Assembly: GCA_017431185.1 (NCBI GenBank)
Contig: JAFRLP010000431.1
Location: 1-16,791, forward strand
Length of the DNA: 16,791 nucleotides
From: Victivallales bacterium
Lineage (GTDB): Bacteria > Verrucomicrobiota > Lentisphaeria > Oligosphaerales > Oligosphaeraceae
Reading direction: 5' to 3'
Shown here: positions 5,821 to 14,518 of the stretch, in pieces
Numbering within the stretch: position 1 is the stretch's first letter
How the letters are laid out: every line of letters begins with the position of its first letter
Notes under the pieces: generated by a model
Databases searched by the model: none
What the model saw: the letters and a program-made list of their open reading frames with translations, nothing else
What the model was told of the DNA's origin: nothing
Program-made: the position numbers and the translations under genes

Positions 5821-6843
5821 ATGGTTCCGACGATACGAGATGTTGCCTTGAAGGCGGGTGTTTCGTTCCAGGTGGCGGCTGCCGTGCTGGGGATGAAACA
5901 GTACGCCCGTGCGTCGGAATCCACCCGCAAGAAGATATTTTCGGCGGCCAGCGAACTGAGTTACGTTCCGAATGCGAGCGCGCGCATCCTCAAGGGGAAT
6001 GCCAGCAAAATCATCGGCGTGATGATTGACTCCAAAGCGCCGGAGTCGGTCTTTTCCCTGCTTGCGGAAATCGAGCACTGCGCGGAGCAGTCTGACTACC
6101 GCATCCTTTCCGCGCTGGCCCATGACAATCCGGAAAAACTCCTGCGGTCCTATCGTTCCCTGAAGCAGAACGGCGTCGATGGCATCCTATCGCTGGCCCA
6201 TGACTACTCCGGGCTCAACTGCCGGCTTGATGCGCAGTTGAAGGACGACCCGAAAATCGTCTTTGTGCTGAATACGCCGGAGGATCTGTCTTCATCGATT
6301 TATGTCGATACGATCAACGGCATGGTTGCCGCAGTAGAGCATCTTCGTGCCAAAGGGTATGCCAATCCGGCCCTTCTGCTGGTAAAGGGCTGCAGTCAAA
6401 GCCGCCTTTCTCTGAGCAGAAGCAAGCGCATTGAGGGTTTTTTGCGTGCGCATCCCGAAGGAAAGGTCTATTATCTGGAAAAGGAGAGCGAGCGCCTTTC
6501 CGACCTGGCGGTCAAATGCGGGGATTTTGTTCGCGAGGTTTTGACTTCCCAAAAGATTGACGCGGTGATTGCGGAGAACGACAACATTGCGGCGATTCTG
6601 ATGAAGCAGCTTTTGTCCGCAGGCTTCCGCATTCCCGAAGACCTGGGAGTGATTGGCTGGGACAACCTCCTGATTGGGGAATGCCTCCCTGTCACGCTGA
6701 CCACACTCTATTATGACCAGTCGGAAATAGCGGCAACCGCGCTGCGTATGCTCCTCGACAGAATTGAAGGTCACGTGACGGAGGCCCAGGTCTGTTTCAA
6801 ATGCAAGATGATTGTTCGTGAAAGTTCCAATAGAGTCAAATAA
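5821..6843 (+). CDS. LacI-family transcriptional regulator
   Basis: The 340-residue protein starts with the LacI helix-turn-helix TIRDVALKAGVS and continues with the hinge region YVPNASARILKG. A periplasmic-binding-protein-like sensor domain follows, opening with IIGVMIDSK and including GVIGWDNLLIGECL near the C terminus. LacI-family proteins usually repress sugar genes until a sugar releases them. The recognition helix is unusual: where LacI has VSYQTVSRV this protein has VSFQVAAAV, losing the serine phosphate contact and the arginine. The start is ATG 5821 with AAGGTGG (5810-5816) 4 nt upstream; an in-frame TTG at 5794 lies inside the operator and is rejected. The next gene starts 15 nt later, so it is probably the first gene of the operon. 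The effector is not visible. Confidence 0.93.
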   Translation: MVPTIRDVALKAGVSFQVAAAVLGMKQYARASESTRKKIFSAASELSYVPNASARILKGNASKIIGVMIDSKAPESVFSLLAEIEHCAEQSDYRILSALAHDNPEKLLRSYRSLKQNGVDGILSLAHDYSGLNCRLDAQLKDDPKIVFVLNTPEDLSSSIYVDTINGMVAAVEHLRAKGYANPALLLVKGCSQSRLSLSRSKRIEGFLRAHPEGKVYYLEKESERLSDLAVKCGDFVREVLTSQKIDAVIAENDNIAAILMKQLLSAGFRIPEDLGVIGWDNLLIGECLPVTLTTLYYDQSEIAATALRMLLDRIEGHVTEAQVCFKCKMIVRESSNRVK

Positions 6844-6858
6844 AAAGCGAGGTGCCGA

Positions 6859-7599
6859 ATGACTCAAAAGAAGACAGAAAACGGCTGGTCGGCGAAGAGA
6901 GGCTTCTTCACCCTCATCGAATTGCTCGTCGTGATAGCCATAATCGCCATACTTGCGTCGATGTTGCTGCCGGCCTTGAGCAAGGCACGGGAGAAGGCGC
7001 GCGGAATCCACTGCCTCGGCAATGTGCGGACACTTGCCTTCGCCTTGCAGCAGTACCAGGACAACTACGACGGATTCTATCCGACTGTGGAATTCGCCGC
7101 CTCCATATCACCGACCGGCTCGAGTACATTGTGGCACAACGCATTCATCAGCGTGGGGCTGCTCAACCAGAAGAAAGTTGACAGTTCCATGAATGGCGGA
7201 CAGCCCATCCAGGTTTTGCGATGCCAGAGCGAGGCCCGAACAAAAATCGGAACTGTGGTCTGCATGATAGCCTGGGGAGGAACCCATTACGGTCTCAACA
7301 AATACTTGAGCGACACGAATGCCCAAACGAAATACTGGAGAAAGAATTCCCAGGCGCTCCAGCCTTCGCGCACCTACGGAATCGGCGATGTCTGGTATTA
7401 CCCAGGCTATACGACGACTGAAACCGACCGCCTGCCCAAAGGACTGCTGAGGGGACTTTATCAAAAGCCAGGCGAACGCCACCTGGGCCGCTGGAACATC
7501 AGTTTCCTGGACGGGCACGCCGAGGTGGGAAACGGCTACCCGAAGCGCGGGGAATATCCGGACAGCACCAGCATCGCCTGGAAAGTGGATTACAAATGA
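6859..7599 (+). CDS. Type IV prepilin-like (PulG/DUF1559-type) protein with H-x9-DG motif
   Basis: The 246-residue protein has a class III (prepilin) signal, [28 protein letters not shown] (residues 13-40), followed by the SKAREKAR stretch. Near the C terminus, H208 and D218-G219 form the 'H-x9-DG' motif of PulG-like proteins. The N-terminal helix would anchor it in the membrane until prepilin peptidase cleaves it. Cleavage after G15 would put the conserved glutamate (E21) at +6 instead of the usual +5, and cleavage after F16 would restore +5. Family knowledge: Lentisphaerota and Planctomycetota carry very many such genes, often beside sugar-degradation genes, and none has a firm function. 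GAGGTG (6849-6854) is 4 nt before the start. Position 2 of the operon suggests a role in binding or uptake of the glycan (inference). Confidence 0.92.
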   Translation: MTQKKTENGWSAKRGFFTLIELLVVIAIIAILASMLLPALSKAREKARGIHCLGNVRTLAFALQQYQDNYDGFYPTVEFAASISPTGSSTLWHNAFISVGLLNQKKVDSSMNGGQPIQVLRCQSEARTKIGTVVCMIAWGGTHYGLNKYLSDTNAQTKYWRKNSQALQPSRTYGIGDVWYYPGYTTTETDRLPKGLLRGLYQKPGERHLGRWNISFLDGHAEVGNGYPKRGEYPDSTSIAWKVDYK

Positions 7600-7627
7600 C
7601 AACCTGAAAACGGAGTGAGAACCAACC

Positions 7628-8962
7628 ATGCATCTCCCGGAACTGAAACTTGATGCCGAGAAACGGATTGGAACCATCCGGGCAATCAACGGGGTCAACC
7701 TTGCACCTGGCCTCGGCGAGTCCTATCTGCCGGCCTACAACGAACTGCACGCGGCCTGCGCACGGATGCACGACGCGCCGTACAACAGCAATGCACGAGA
7801 CCTGATTGACATCAGCCGCATCTTCCCGCTGTTCCATCTTGACCACAACGACCCGCGCAACTACCGTTTCCGGGAGACAGACGACTACCTGAAGCAGTGC
7901 ATCGACGGGGGCACACCAGTCTATTATCGCCTTGGCGAAAGCATCGAGCACCAGCCCGTCAAATACCGCATCCACCCTCCGGCGGATTTTCAGAAATGGG
8001 CCGAGATCTGCGCACACGTCATCGAGCACTACAATGAAGGCTGGAACAATGGATTCCACTTCGGCATCAAATACTGGGAAATCTGGAACGAGCCCGATGC
8101 AGCCGGCGAATGGACGGGAACCCAGGAGCAGTTCGCCGACCTCTACATCACGACCTCGAAATACCTGAAGAGACGCTTCCCGAATCTGATGATTGGTGGG
8201 CCGGGACACATCGGCGACAACCTGGCGCCCGTACACACGTTCCTCAAGGCGTGCAGGGAGTCTCAGGCTCCGCTGGACTTCTATTCCTGGCACTGCTACG
8301 GATGCAATGTGGAGTTCTTCCGCGACCAGGTCCAGTTCGTGCGCGACCTGGTGGATAGCTACGGCTTCACCCATTCGGAACTGCATCTGAACGAATGGCA
8401 CTACGCGCCATGCTCCTGGAGCAAATCCCCGCCGAACTGCCGTGCGATGGTCTATGACCATTTCATGAAGCACCTGGACTCCGCCGCATTCACGGCAGCC
8501 GTGCTGATCGAATGGCAGGACACCCCGCTGGACATGAGCTGCTTCTACACCGGAGTCAGCCGGGGATTCGGCATCTTCACTCCTTATGGCGAAATCACCA
8601 AGGTTTACTGTGCGCTGAAGGCATTCGGAATCATGACACAGTATCCGCATCGCCTTTCCATCACCAAAGACCCCGCAGTTTACGCGCTCGCGGGGGAGAA
8701 TGACGATGGCGAAATCGCCGTCCTGCTCAGCGTGTTCCCGATTATGGGCAGCAATGTGACAATCCTTTTGGACTTCGAGCCGCAGGACATTCGTCTTTAC
8801 AGCGTGGATGTCTCCAACAACCTTGACCAGGTCGAGGCGAAGTTCCTGGGCAATTCCACGGTCGTGCCAATCGGCGGGAAGAAAGTCACGTTTGAAAAAC
8901 GAATCATTGTTCCAATCGCCACCAAACCATCCGTCCAACTTTTGAAATTCAAACGCTCCTGA
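7628..8962 (+). CDS. GH39-like glycoside hydrolase (clan GH-A), cytoplasmic
   Basis: The 444-residue protein reads as a clan GH-A (beta/alpha)8 barrel followed by a C-terminal beta-sandwich from about residue 345. It begins with the INGVN segment seen in GH39 enzymes. The acid/base motif is YWEIWNEPD (E155), then MIGGPG, and the candidate nucleophile is E256 in LHLNEWHYAP. GH39 members include beta-xylosidases, alpha-L-iduronidases and other retaining enzymes, so the substrate cannot be read from sequence. There is no signal peptide, so it should act on imported oligosaccharides in the cytoplasm. GGAGTGA (7612-7618) lies 9 nt before the ATG. It follows the prepilin-like gene by 28 nt, and its stop codon overlaps the ribosome site of the next gene. 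GH39 is preferred over GH5 or GH79 on motif spacing; clan assignment is safer than family assignment. Confidence 0.82.
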   Translation: MHLPELKLDAEKRIGTIRAINGVNLAPGLGESYLPAYNELHAACARMHDAPYNSNARDLIDISRIFPLFHLDHNDPRNYRFRETDDYLKQCIDGGTPVYYRLGESIEHQPVKYRIHPPADFQKWAEICAHVIEHYNEGWNNGFHFGIKYWEIWNEPDAAGEWTGTQEQFADLYITTSKYLKRRFPNLMIGGPGHIGDNLAPVHTFLKACRESQAPLDFYSWHCYGCNVEFFRDQVQFVRDLVDSYGFTHSELHLNEWHYAPCSWSKSPPNCRAMVYDHFMKHLDSAAFTAAVLIEWQDTPLDMSCFYTGVSRGFGIFTPYGEITKVYCALKAFGIMTQYPHRLSITKDPAVYALAGENDDGEIAVLLSVFPIMGSNVTILLDFEPQDIRLYSVDVSNNLDQVEAKFLGNSTVVPIGGKKVTFEKRIIVPIATKPSVQLLKFKRS

Positions 8963-8971
8963 GGTGAAATC

Positions 8972-9871
8972 TTGAAAAAAATCTTTGCCATTGCAATTCT
9001 TTGTGCAATCTGTTCCGCATTCGCCGCCGAATCCTATTCGGCCCTGCTCAAACAGGCTGGGGAACTGGCGAAAGCCCAAAAGTACGATGAGGCGGGGCAA
9101 ATCTACCGCAATGCCGCCGCTGTCGCCAAGAACTCAGATGAGGCTGCAACCGCGCTTTATCGCCGCGCCGATATGCTGAAGCAGCAGAAGCGCTACGACG
9201 AGGCGGTCGCTGCGTTTGAGGAAATCCTGGCCGTCAAGAACCTTCCCCGCCATAACCAGGGAACAGCCTGGCGGGCATTGGCGCAGCTTATGATGCTTCA
9301 GGGGAAGACACGTGATGCAGTCCGCTGCTACAAATCCGCTGGCAGTGTCAATGCAGGGACCTGGATTGACAATGTCGCCAATTCCGAACTGGCCAAAGTC
9401 TGCGAGAAACTTGGCTGGTACGAGGATGCGCTCGCGGCCCACAAGGCCTGTTTGCAGGCGGCCAAATGCTCGGATGACGGCAAGGCGGCGGCATACGCGG
9501 GAATGGTGCTTGCGCTCGCCAAGTTGAACCGGCTCCAGGAAGCCCATGAGACGCTAGACAAACTGAAGTCATTCGCCAAGGACCTGGGCAGTCCGTCGGC
9601 GGTGATTAACTGCGGCATGGCCGAGGCACAGCTTGCCGATGCGGAAAAGGATTGGAGCCATGCCATCGAATGCTATCGGCGCGTCATGACATTGCCGAAG
9701 GTCCATTATTTACAGTGCCGTGCGGCCGGCAATCGGGCCGCTCAAATCGCCTTGCATGAAATCAGGAATGTCGAATTGGCCCGAAGCATTGCGGAAGAGC
9801 TGCGCTCACTCGACAAATACGGAGTCAAGGAAGAACTGATGCGCGAAATCAAGAAAGGTGAGAAAAAATGA
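8972..9871 (+). CDS. Exported tetratricopeptide-repeat protein
   Basis: The 299-residue protein starts at TTG 8972, with GAGGTG (8961-8966) 5 nt upstream overlapping the preceding stop codon, which suggests translational coupling. Residues 1-19 (MKKIFAIAILCAICSAFAA) form a clean Sec signal peptide. The rest is alpha-helical, with about six TPR-like units between residues 23 and 240, showing patterns such as AKAQKYDEAGQIY, KQQKRYDEAVAAFEEIL and EKDWSHAIECYRRVM. TPR arrays hold protein partners, so a scaffold role for the exported enzyme encoded next is plausible. Its last codons overlap the next gene (ATGA), so the two are likely made together. There is no catalytic motif. Confidence 0.87.
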   Translation: MKKIFAIAILCAICSAFAAESYSALLKQAGELAKAQKYDEAGQIYRNAAAVAKNSDEAATALYRRADMLKQQKRYDEAVAAFEEILAVKNLPRHNQGTAWRALAQLMMLQGKTRDAVRCYKSAGSVNAGTWIDNVANSELAKVCEKLGWYEDALAAHKACLQAAKCSDDGKAAAYAGMVLALAKLNRLQEAHETLDKLKSFAKDLGSPSAVINCGMAEAQLADAEKDWSHAIECYRRVMTLPKVHYLQCRAAGNRAAQIALHEIRNVELARSIAEELRSLDKYGVKEELMREIKKGEKK

Positions 9872-12800
9872 AATTGCCCCTGTTCTTCGCCAGCCTGTTT
9901 GCAGGCATTCTGCTGGCGGCGGCCCCAATGGACCCATGCCGACTGAACACCAAGGCCGTTCTGCCCAGCGGCGGCACGGGAATCTCCATGGAGAATGGCT
10001 GCCTGTTCCTGCTGTTTGAACCGAATCGGGGCGGTTCGTGCCTGCGTTTCATCCAGAAAAGCACTGGCGTCAATTACACCACTGGGGCCGAGAGCCTGCG
10101 GATTTTCAGCGACAGGATTCTGGAGTTGCCTTGGTCTTCCTTGCTGAACGTGCCGTTTGCCTGGAAGGTGCTCAAGGACACTCCGGATGAAATCACCGTG
10201 GAATACCGCAGGGAGGGACTTCCGCAGTACCAGTACCTGGCGTTAATCAAGAGAGTGACGCTGAAAAGAGGAAGCGGCACGGTCGTCATGGAGGAGTCCT
10301 TCCATAACGACCCAGCCTCCATGGCCCCCGTCGTGCTCACTCCGTATTTTCGGCATGGGCTTTCCATACCTGGCAAGGAAACATACTTCTTCACCCCGAC
10401 GGCTGACGGAATCAAGGAGAACACCAACAAGCGGGGAGGCGGCGACCTGTTTTTCAGGGACTCCCCCCTCGGCTTCGCAGCCGTCGGCGATGGACAGGGC
10501 AACGGCCTGGCCTTCTCCTTTGACTACAAGCACCTGAACTACATTTACAACTGGATGTCCTGCCTGAACCAGGCCACCCTGGAATGGGTGTTTCTCCCAG
10601 TCCGAATCGAATGCGGAAAGAGTTTCACCACCACCTACAGCGTAACCGCATTCAGCGGAGTCACCAAGCCATTCGGCGCCAAAAACGGCATTGTCGGCGG
10701 CTATGAGAAAGGCGTTTTCACGCTTTATTCCGACCGTGACCAGGAGGGGGCGCTTCGACTCAATGGCCAGGACGAGGAAAAAGTCCGGCTGTCCGCAGGT
10801 CAGGCGACGGCGTTCCATCCAGTCCAGGCTACTGGCCGGACCGCCGTCCTGGACTTCACCCCCCAGGGGGAAAAACCGTTTCGGATGACGGTTCCGTTGC
10901 AGGAGGGAGTCAAGATTCCGCCGGAGGGCACAAAAGTTCCCGCCGCGGAACAGGTGGTGAAGGAACTGGTGCTCTCCCGTTCCTTCGTGACCCCGCACAT
11001 CCCCTGGGCGGTTCCGCATGTGAACGGCAAACTCAAACTGCTGCTCCTGTGCGATTACCAGCAGCAGCGCGAGGCGGTGGAACTGGCTCAGCGCCTGGAT
11101 TGCGACTTCAATGTCATCCGCATTTCCCACATCAGTTCCCAGATGAGCTGGGGAATGGTCGAGCAGTTTGGCTCGTTCACGTTCAAGGACGCCAATGCAG
11201 CGCTGCGGCACGCCCTGAAAAACCAGTTCGACTGCATCGTCGTATCGGGCAACCTTTGGCGATACATCGAACCAGACAACCTGAAGGACATCCGGTCCAA
11301 ACTGGAAAAGGGCACGGGACTGGTCATGATTCAGCCGTATGACCTGCCCGCATCCATGGAAGACCTTCAACTGTTGCGGACGGCGCGCAGGGAGAGTTGG
11401 CTCAAGGGGGAATGGCTGGGGACCTCCAACGTCATCGCCGCCGGCTTCGCGCCGGAACTCACCCAGCCTGGCAAGCATTATGACTCGGAACTGCTTCCAG
11501 GTGCGGAGTGCGTGCTCTCCTCGGTCAATGGCCCGGTCTTCGCAGTCGGGACACCTGCGGGGATTCGGGTTGTGCAGACAGCATATTTTGCAGCCGGCGC
11601 TTTGCTGCCCGTCTTCCCTCTGGAGTCGGAACTGCCTGACTACAACAACCTGGACTACCAGTTCGTGCCGCTGCTCAAAAGCATTCTCTGGGCGGCCAAT
11701 CGGCTGCCGCAGACCCTTGTCCGCGCTGAATATGACAAAGGCCGCGTCCGGTTTCAGGTTTCCGCCCTGGACAATGGCCCCGAGACGGTCTTGCAGGTCA
11801 CGCAGCGAAACCTGCTGACCGGCTCGCATACGGAAAAGACGCTCCCCTTGCCGGAACCGCGTGCAGACGGTTTGGCCGAAGTCCTGCTGCCGGCGGAAAT
11901 CCAGCCTGGCCTCAATACGGCGGAGTACCGTCTGCTCCGCGACGGCAAGACCGTCGATTTCGGCTTTGCCGCCTGGGAACAGAAACCCGAAGTGAAAATC
12001 TTTTCCGTCAGGACGGAGAAAGAACTTTACAGCCAACAGGAGATGGTCATTGGACAGGCGGAATGCTCCGGCAAGGCAGCCCAGGTCAAAATCGAACTCC
12101 TTGACGCCGAAAACCGTCTGCTCGCGGAACGCATGGCGGAGGCGGATGGCCGGTTCTCATTCATCCTGCCGGAAGCATCCACCAGGAGAATGACGCTCAA
12201 GGCCACGGCATTGGCCAGCGGGATTCCGCAGTCGGTGAAGAGCCACATCGTGTACGCCCGCGTAACCAGGGAAGTTCCAGACTACGCCATCAGCGGAAGC
12301 GAGCACGAATGGATGTGGGACATCAACCGGAAACTGCGTCCGTATTTCTTCCGCGAACTGCGTCGTCAGACAGGCTATGACCTGATGCGGCTGTGGACAG
12401 TGCTCAGCAAAGACCGCGGCATTCCGGCGTTCCGCGACTACATGCGGTTTGACTTTGCGCTGAACGTCTCCATCCTCTCTGGCCTGCGGCTGCGCGATTT
12501 CGCCACCCGCTTCCAGAAGCCATACAACGAAACGGGAGACAGAAAATACTTGAACAGGGAGCCATGCCTGCATGACCCAGACTATCTCCAGAAGCGGGAA
12601 AAGGCGGTTCTGGAGACATTGGACTTGCTGAAAAACTACTCGCCCGAACAGTTCTCATTCGGAGATGAACTGAGCCTGACCCATTTCGGGCGGGAGCATG
12701 ACTTCTGCTTTTCCGCTCATACGCTGGCGGCGTTTCGGCAACATCTCCAAAAGGCCTACCATACGCTGGAGGCGCTGAATGCCCAGTGGGAGAGCGCCTA

Positions 12801-14502
12801 CGCCGACTGGGATGACATTGTGCCTCCAACCACCGCAGAGGCCATCAAGGCTGGAAAGGAGACAGGAAACTATTCCGCCTGGACGGATTTCCGGGACTTC
12901 ATGGACCTCAGCTTCGCCAACACCTTCGCCGAAACTGGCAAAATCGCCCGCGACGCGGGCTGGACAACCCCGCTCCTGGACCTCTCCGGCGTGGACAGCG
13001 GAAACGCCTACAACGGCAAGCAGTGGTACCGCCTGTCCCGGATTCTCGCCCAGGTCGCCCCCTACATCACCTCGGACATCGGGGAGCAGATCCGCTCCTT
13101 CTTCCATGGACGGGTCATCCCATGGAACGCCGGATACAACTACACCGGCACCCAGGTGGAGTATCGGGTCTGGCTGGACGCCTTCATGTTCAAACAGGGC
13201 GGCTCCTCCTTTTACTCGACACGAAACACGCTTTACCCTGACTATACGCTTCAGCCCGGAACGCGGGACTGGGCCAACGCCACGCATGACCTCCGCTGCG
13301 GTCTGGGCGCCCTGCGGGCGACCTTGGACGAAGAGCCGGAGGACATCCTGATTCTCGCCTCCCAGAACTCGATGTACGGAGCCACCATTCTCCGCCAGAA
13401 CGAGGCCATGCGGGAGGCACGACTCGGCTGGGCGCAGCTGGCCATCGACTTGAATCTGAGGTTCCGCTATTTTGCCGACCAGGAACTCGAAGGCGGTCTC
13501 CTCCGAAAGACTCCAGCCCGCGTGGTGGCGCTGTCGTTCTCCCGCGCACTCTCCACCACATCCTGCGCGGAACTGCGGGAGTTTGTCCGCAAAGGCGGCA
13601 TTCTGATTGCAGACCGACTGCCAGCGGTCATGGATGAACATTGCAGACGTTACCCCAAAGGGCAACTGGACTCCCTTTTCGGTTTGAGGCAGCCCGATGA
13701 GGAAGGCAGCCATGCAGCCATGGTTGACTTCGGGACCGGACGCTACATACGCCAGGTCGGGGCGGCACTGGGGGCTGACGGCAGGGGCACCGTCATTGAA
13801 AATGCCTTCGGAAAAGGCCGAACGGCTTTCCTGAATTTCACCGTCAGCACCTATGCGACGCAGCGCAACAACTACACGAAGGAGAAAGAAGAACTGCTGG
13901 CCATGCAGCAACTGATGCTGAAACTGATTGACGGACGCCCGCAAGGCAGTTATACCTTTGAGGCGGAAGGCGGAGCGCCAGTCGGGGCCCGTATTTTCTC
14001 CTATCGCCAGAAAGATGTCCCAGATGCATTGTTCCTGGGCCTGGTGCGGGAAAACAAGGCCAGTGGAAAAAGCCGGATATCCCTGGAATTCACCAGTCCC
14101 GCCTATCTCCATGACTTGCGGAAAGGCACAGTGAGCGCGCAGAAGGTCTCATCCGCGGAGTTTGAGCTGGAGCCGGCCAAAGCCGTATTTCTGGCTCTGC
14201 TGCCATGGAAACTGAACGCCCCCGAACTGACTGCGCCAGCTCAGGTCGTCTGCGGAGAAATGTTCCGGTACGGCATTTTCGTGCCGGATGCAAAACTGGA
14301 GCATATCTTTGAAGTCACGGTCACGGCGCCAGACGGCTCCCGTCAACGGCTTTATTCCACGATTGCGCATGCGCCGAAAGGGCATTGCGAAGGCGCGTTC
14401 CGAACGGCATTGAACGACGCGCGGGGGATGTGGTCCCTGATGCTCCGCGACGTGCTTTCAGGCAAGACCATCAACCATAAGTTTGAGGTAGTTTCCAAAT
14501 AA
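9868..14502 (+). CDS. Giant exported multidomain GH42-like glycoside hydrolase
   Basis: The 1544-residue protein has a signal peptide (1 to about 19). Regions read in order: a mutarotase-like beta-sandwich (about 25-275), a first Rossmann/class I amidotransferase-like domain (about 388-500, KLKLLLLCDYQQQREAVELA), an Ig-like module (about 707-800), a TIM barrel (about 808-1140), a second amidotransferase-like domain resembling the GH42 trimerisation domain (about 1153-1350), and C-terminal beta-sheet. In the barrel, SFGDELSLTHFG offers E934 as acid/base, and LNAQWESAYADWDDI matches the GH42 'LN-AWGT-FWS' segment. GEQIRSFFHGRVIPWNAG (E1073) aligns with the GH42 nucleophile motif EQ-PG-VNW. Typical GH42 enzymes are about 700 residues, so this is twice as long. 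Function: probably beta-galactosidase-like cleavage of an extracellular or periplasmic glycan; the substrate is unknown. The start overlaps the TPR gene by 4 nt. Confidence 0.78.
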   Translation: MKLPLFFASLFAGILLAAAPMDPCRLNTKAVLPSGGTGISMENGCLFLLFEPNRGGSCLRFIQKSTGVNYTTGAESLRIFSDRILELPWSSLLNVPFAWKVLKDTPDEITVEYRREGLPQYQYLALIKRVTLKRGSGTVVMEESFHNDPASMAPVVLTPYFRHGLSIPGKETYFFTPTADGIKENTNKRGGGDLFFRDSPLGFAAVGDGQGNGLAFSFDYKHLNYIYNWMSCLNQATLEWVFLPVRIECGKSFTTTYSVTAFSGVTKPFGAKNGIVGGYEKGVFTLYSDRDQEGALRLNGQDEEKVRLSAGQATAFHPVQATGRTAVLDFTPQGEKPFRMTVPLQEGVKIPPEGTKVPAAEQVVKELVLSRSFVTPHIPWAVPHVNGKLKLLLLCDYQQQREAVELAQRLDCDFNVIRISHISSQMSWGMVEQFGSFTFKDANAALRHALKNQFDCIVVSGNLWRYIEPDNLKDIRSKLEKGTGLVMIQPYDLPASMEDLQLLRTARRESWLKGEWLGTSNVIAAGFAPELTQPGKHYDSELLPGAECVLSSVNGPVFAVGTPAGIRVVQTAYFAAGALLPVFPLESELPDYNNLDYQFVPLLKSILWAANRLPQTLVRAEYDKGRVRFQVSALDNGPETVLQVTQRNLLTGSHTEKTLPLPEPRADGLAEVLLPAEIQPGLNTAEYRLLRDGKTVDFGFAAWEQKPEVKIFSVRTEKELYSQQEMVIGQAECSGKAAQVKIELLDAENRLLAERMAEADGRFSFILPEASTRRMTLKATALASGIPQSVKSHIVYARVTREVPDYAISGSEHEWMWDINRKLRPYFFRELRRQTGYDLMRLWTVLSKDRGIPAFRDYMRFDFALNVSILSGLRLRDFATRFQKPYNETGDRKYLNREPCLHDPDYLQKREKAVLETLDLLKNYSPEQFSFGDELSLTHFGREHDFCFSAHTLAAFRQHLQKAYHTLEALNAQWESAYADWDDIVPPTTAEAIKAGKETGNYSAWTDFRDFMDLSFANTFAETGKIARDAGWTTPLLDLSGVDSGNAYNGKQWYRLSRILAQVAPYITSDIGEQIRSFFHGRVIPWNAGYNYTGTQVEYRVWLDAFMFKQGGSSFYSTRNTLYPDYTLQPGTRDWANATHDLRCGLGALRATLDEEPEDILILASQNSMYGATILRQNEAMREARLGWAQLAIDLNLRFRYFADQELEGGLLRKTPARVVALSFSRALSTTSCAELREFVRKGGILIADRLPAVMDEHCRRYPKGQLDSLFGLRQPDEEGSHAAMVDFGTGRYIRQVGAALGADGRGTVIENAFGKGRTAFLNFTVSTYATQRNNYTKEKEELLAMQQLMLKLIDGRPQGSYTFEAEGGAPVGARIFSYRQKDVPDALFLGLVRENKASGKSRISLEFTSPAYLHDLRKGTVSAQKVSSAEFELEPAKAVFLALLPWKLNAPELTAPAQVVCGEMFRYGIFVPDAKLEHIFEVTVTAPDGSRQRLYSTIAHAPKGHCEGAFRTALNDARGMWSLMLRDVLSGKTINHKFEVVSK

Positions 14503-14518
14503 GAGGGTTGATTCTGCA

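Noticed and set aside
7499..9100. Long - strand open frame spanning the prepilin end, GH39-like gene and TPR start
   Set aside because: It crosses three well-supported + strand genes and has no domain signature.
12655..14112. Long - strand open frames opposite the giant hydrolase (also 10243-12036)
   Set aside because: They lie wholly within the coding + strand gene with its strong family motifs and show no motif or start context of their own.
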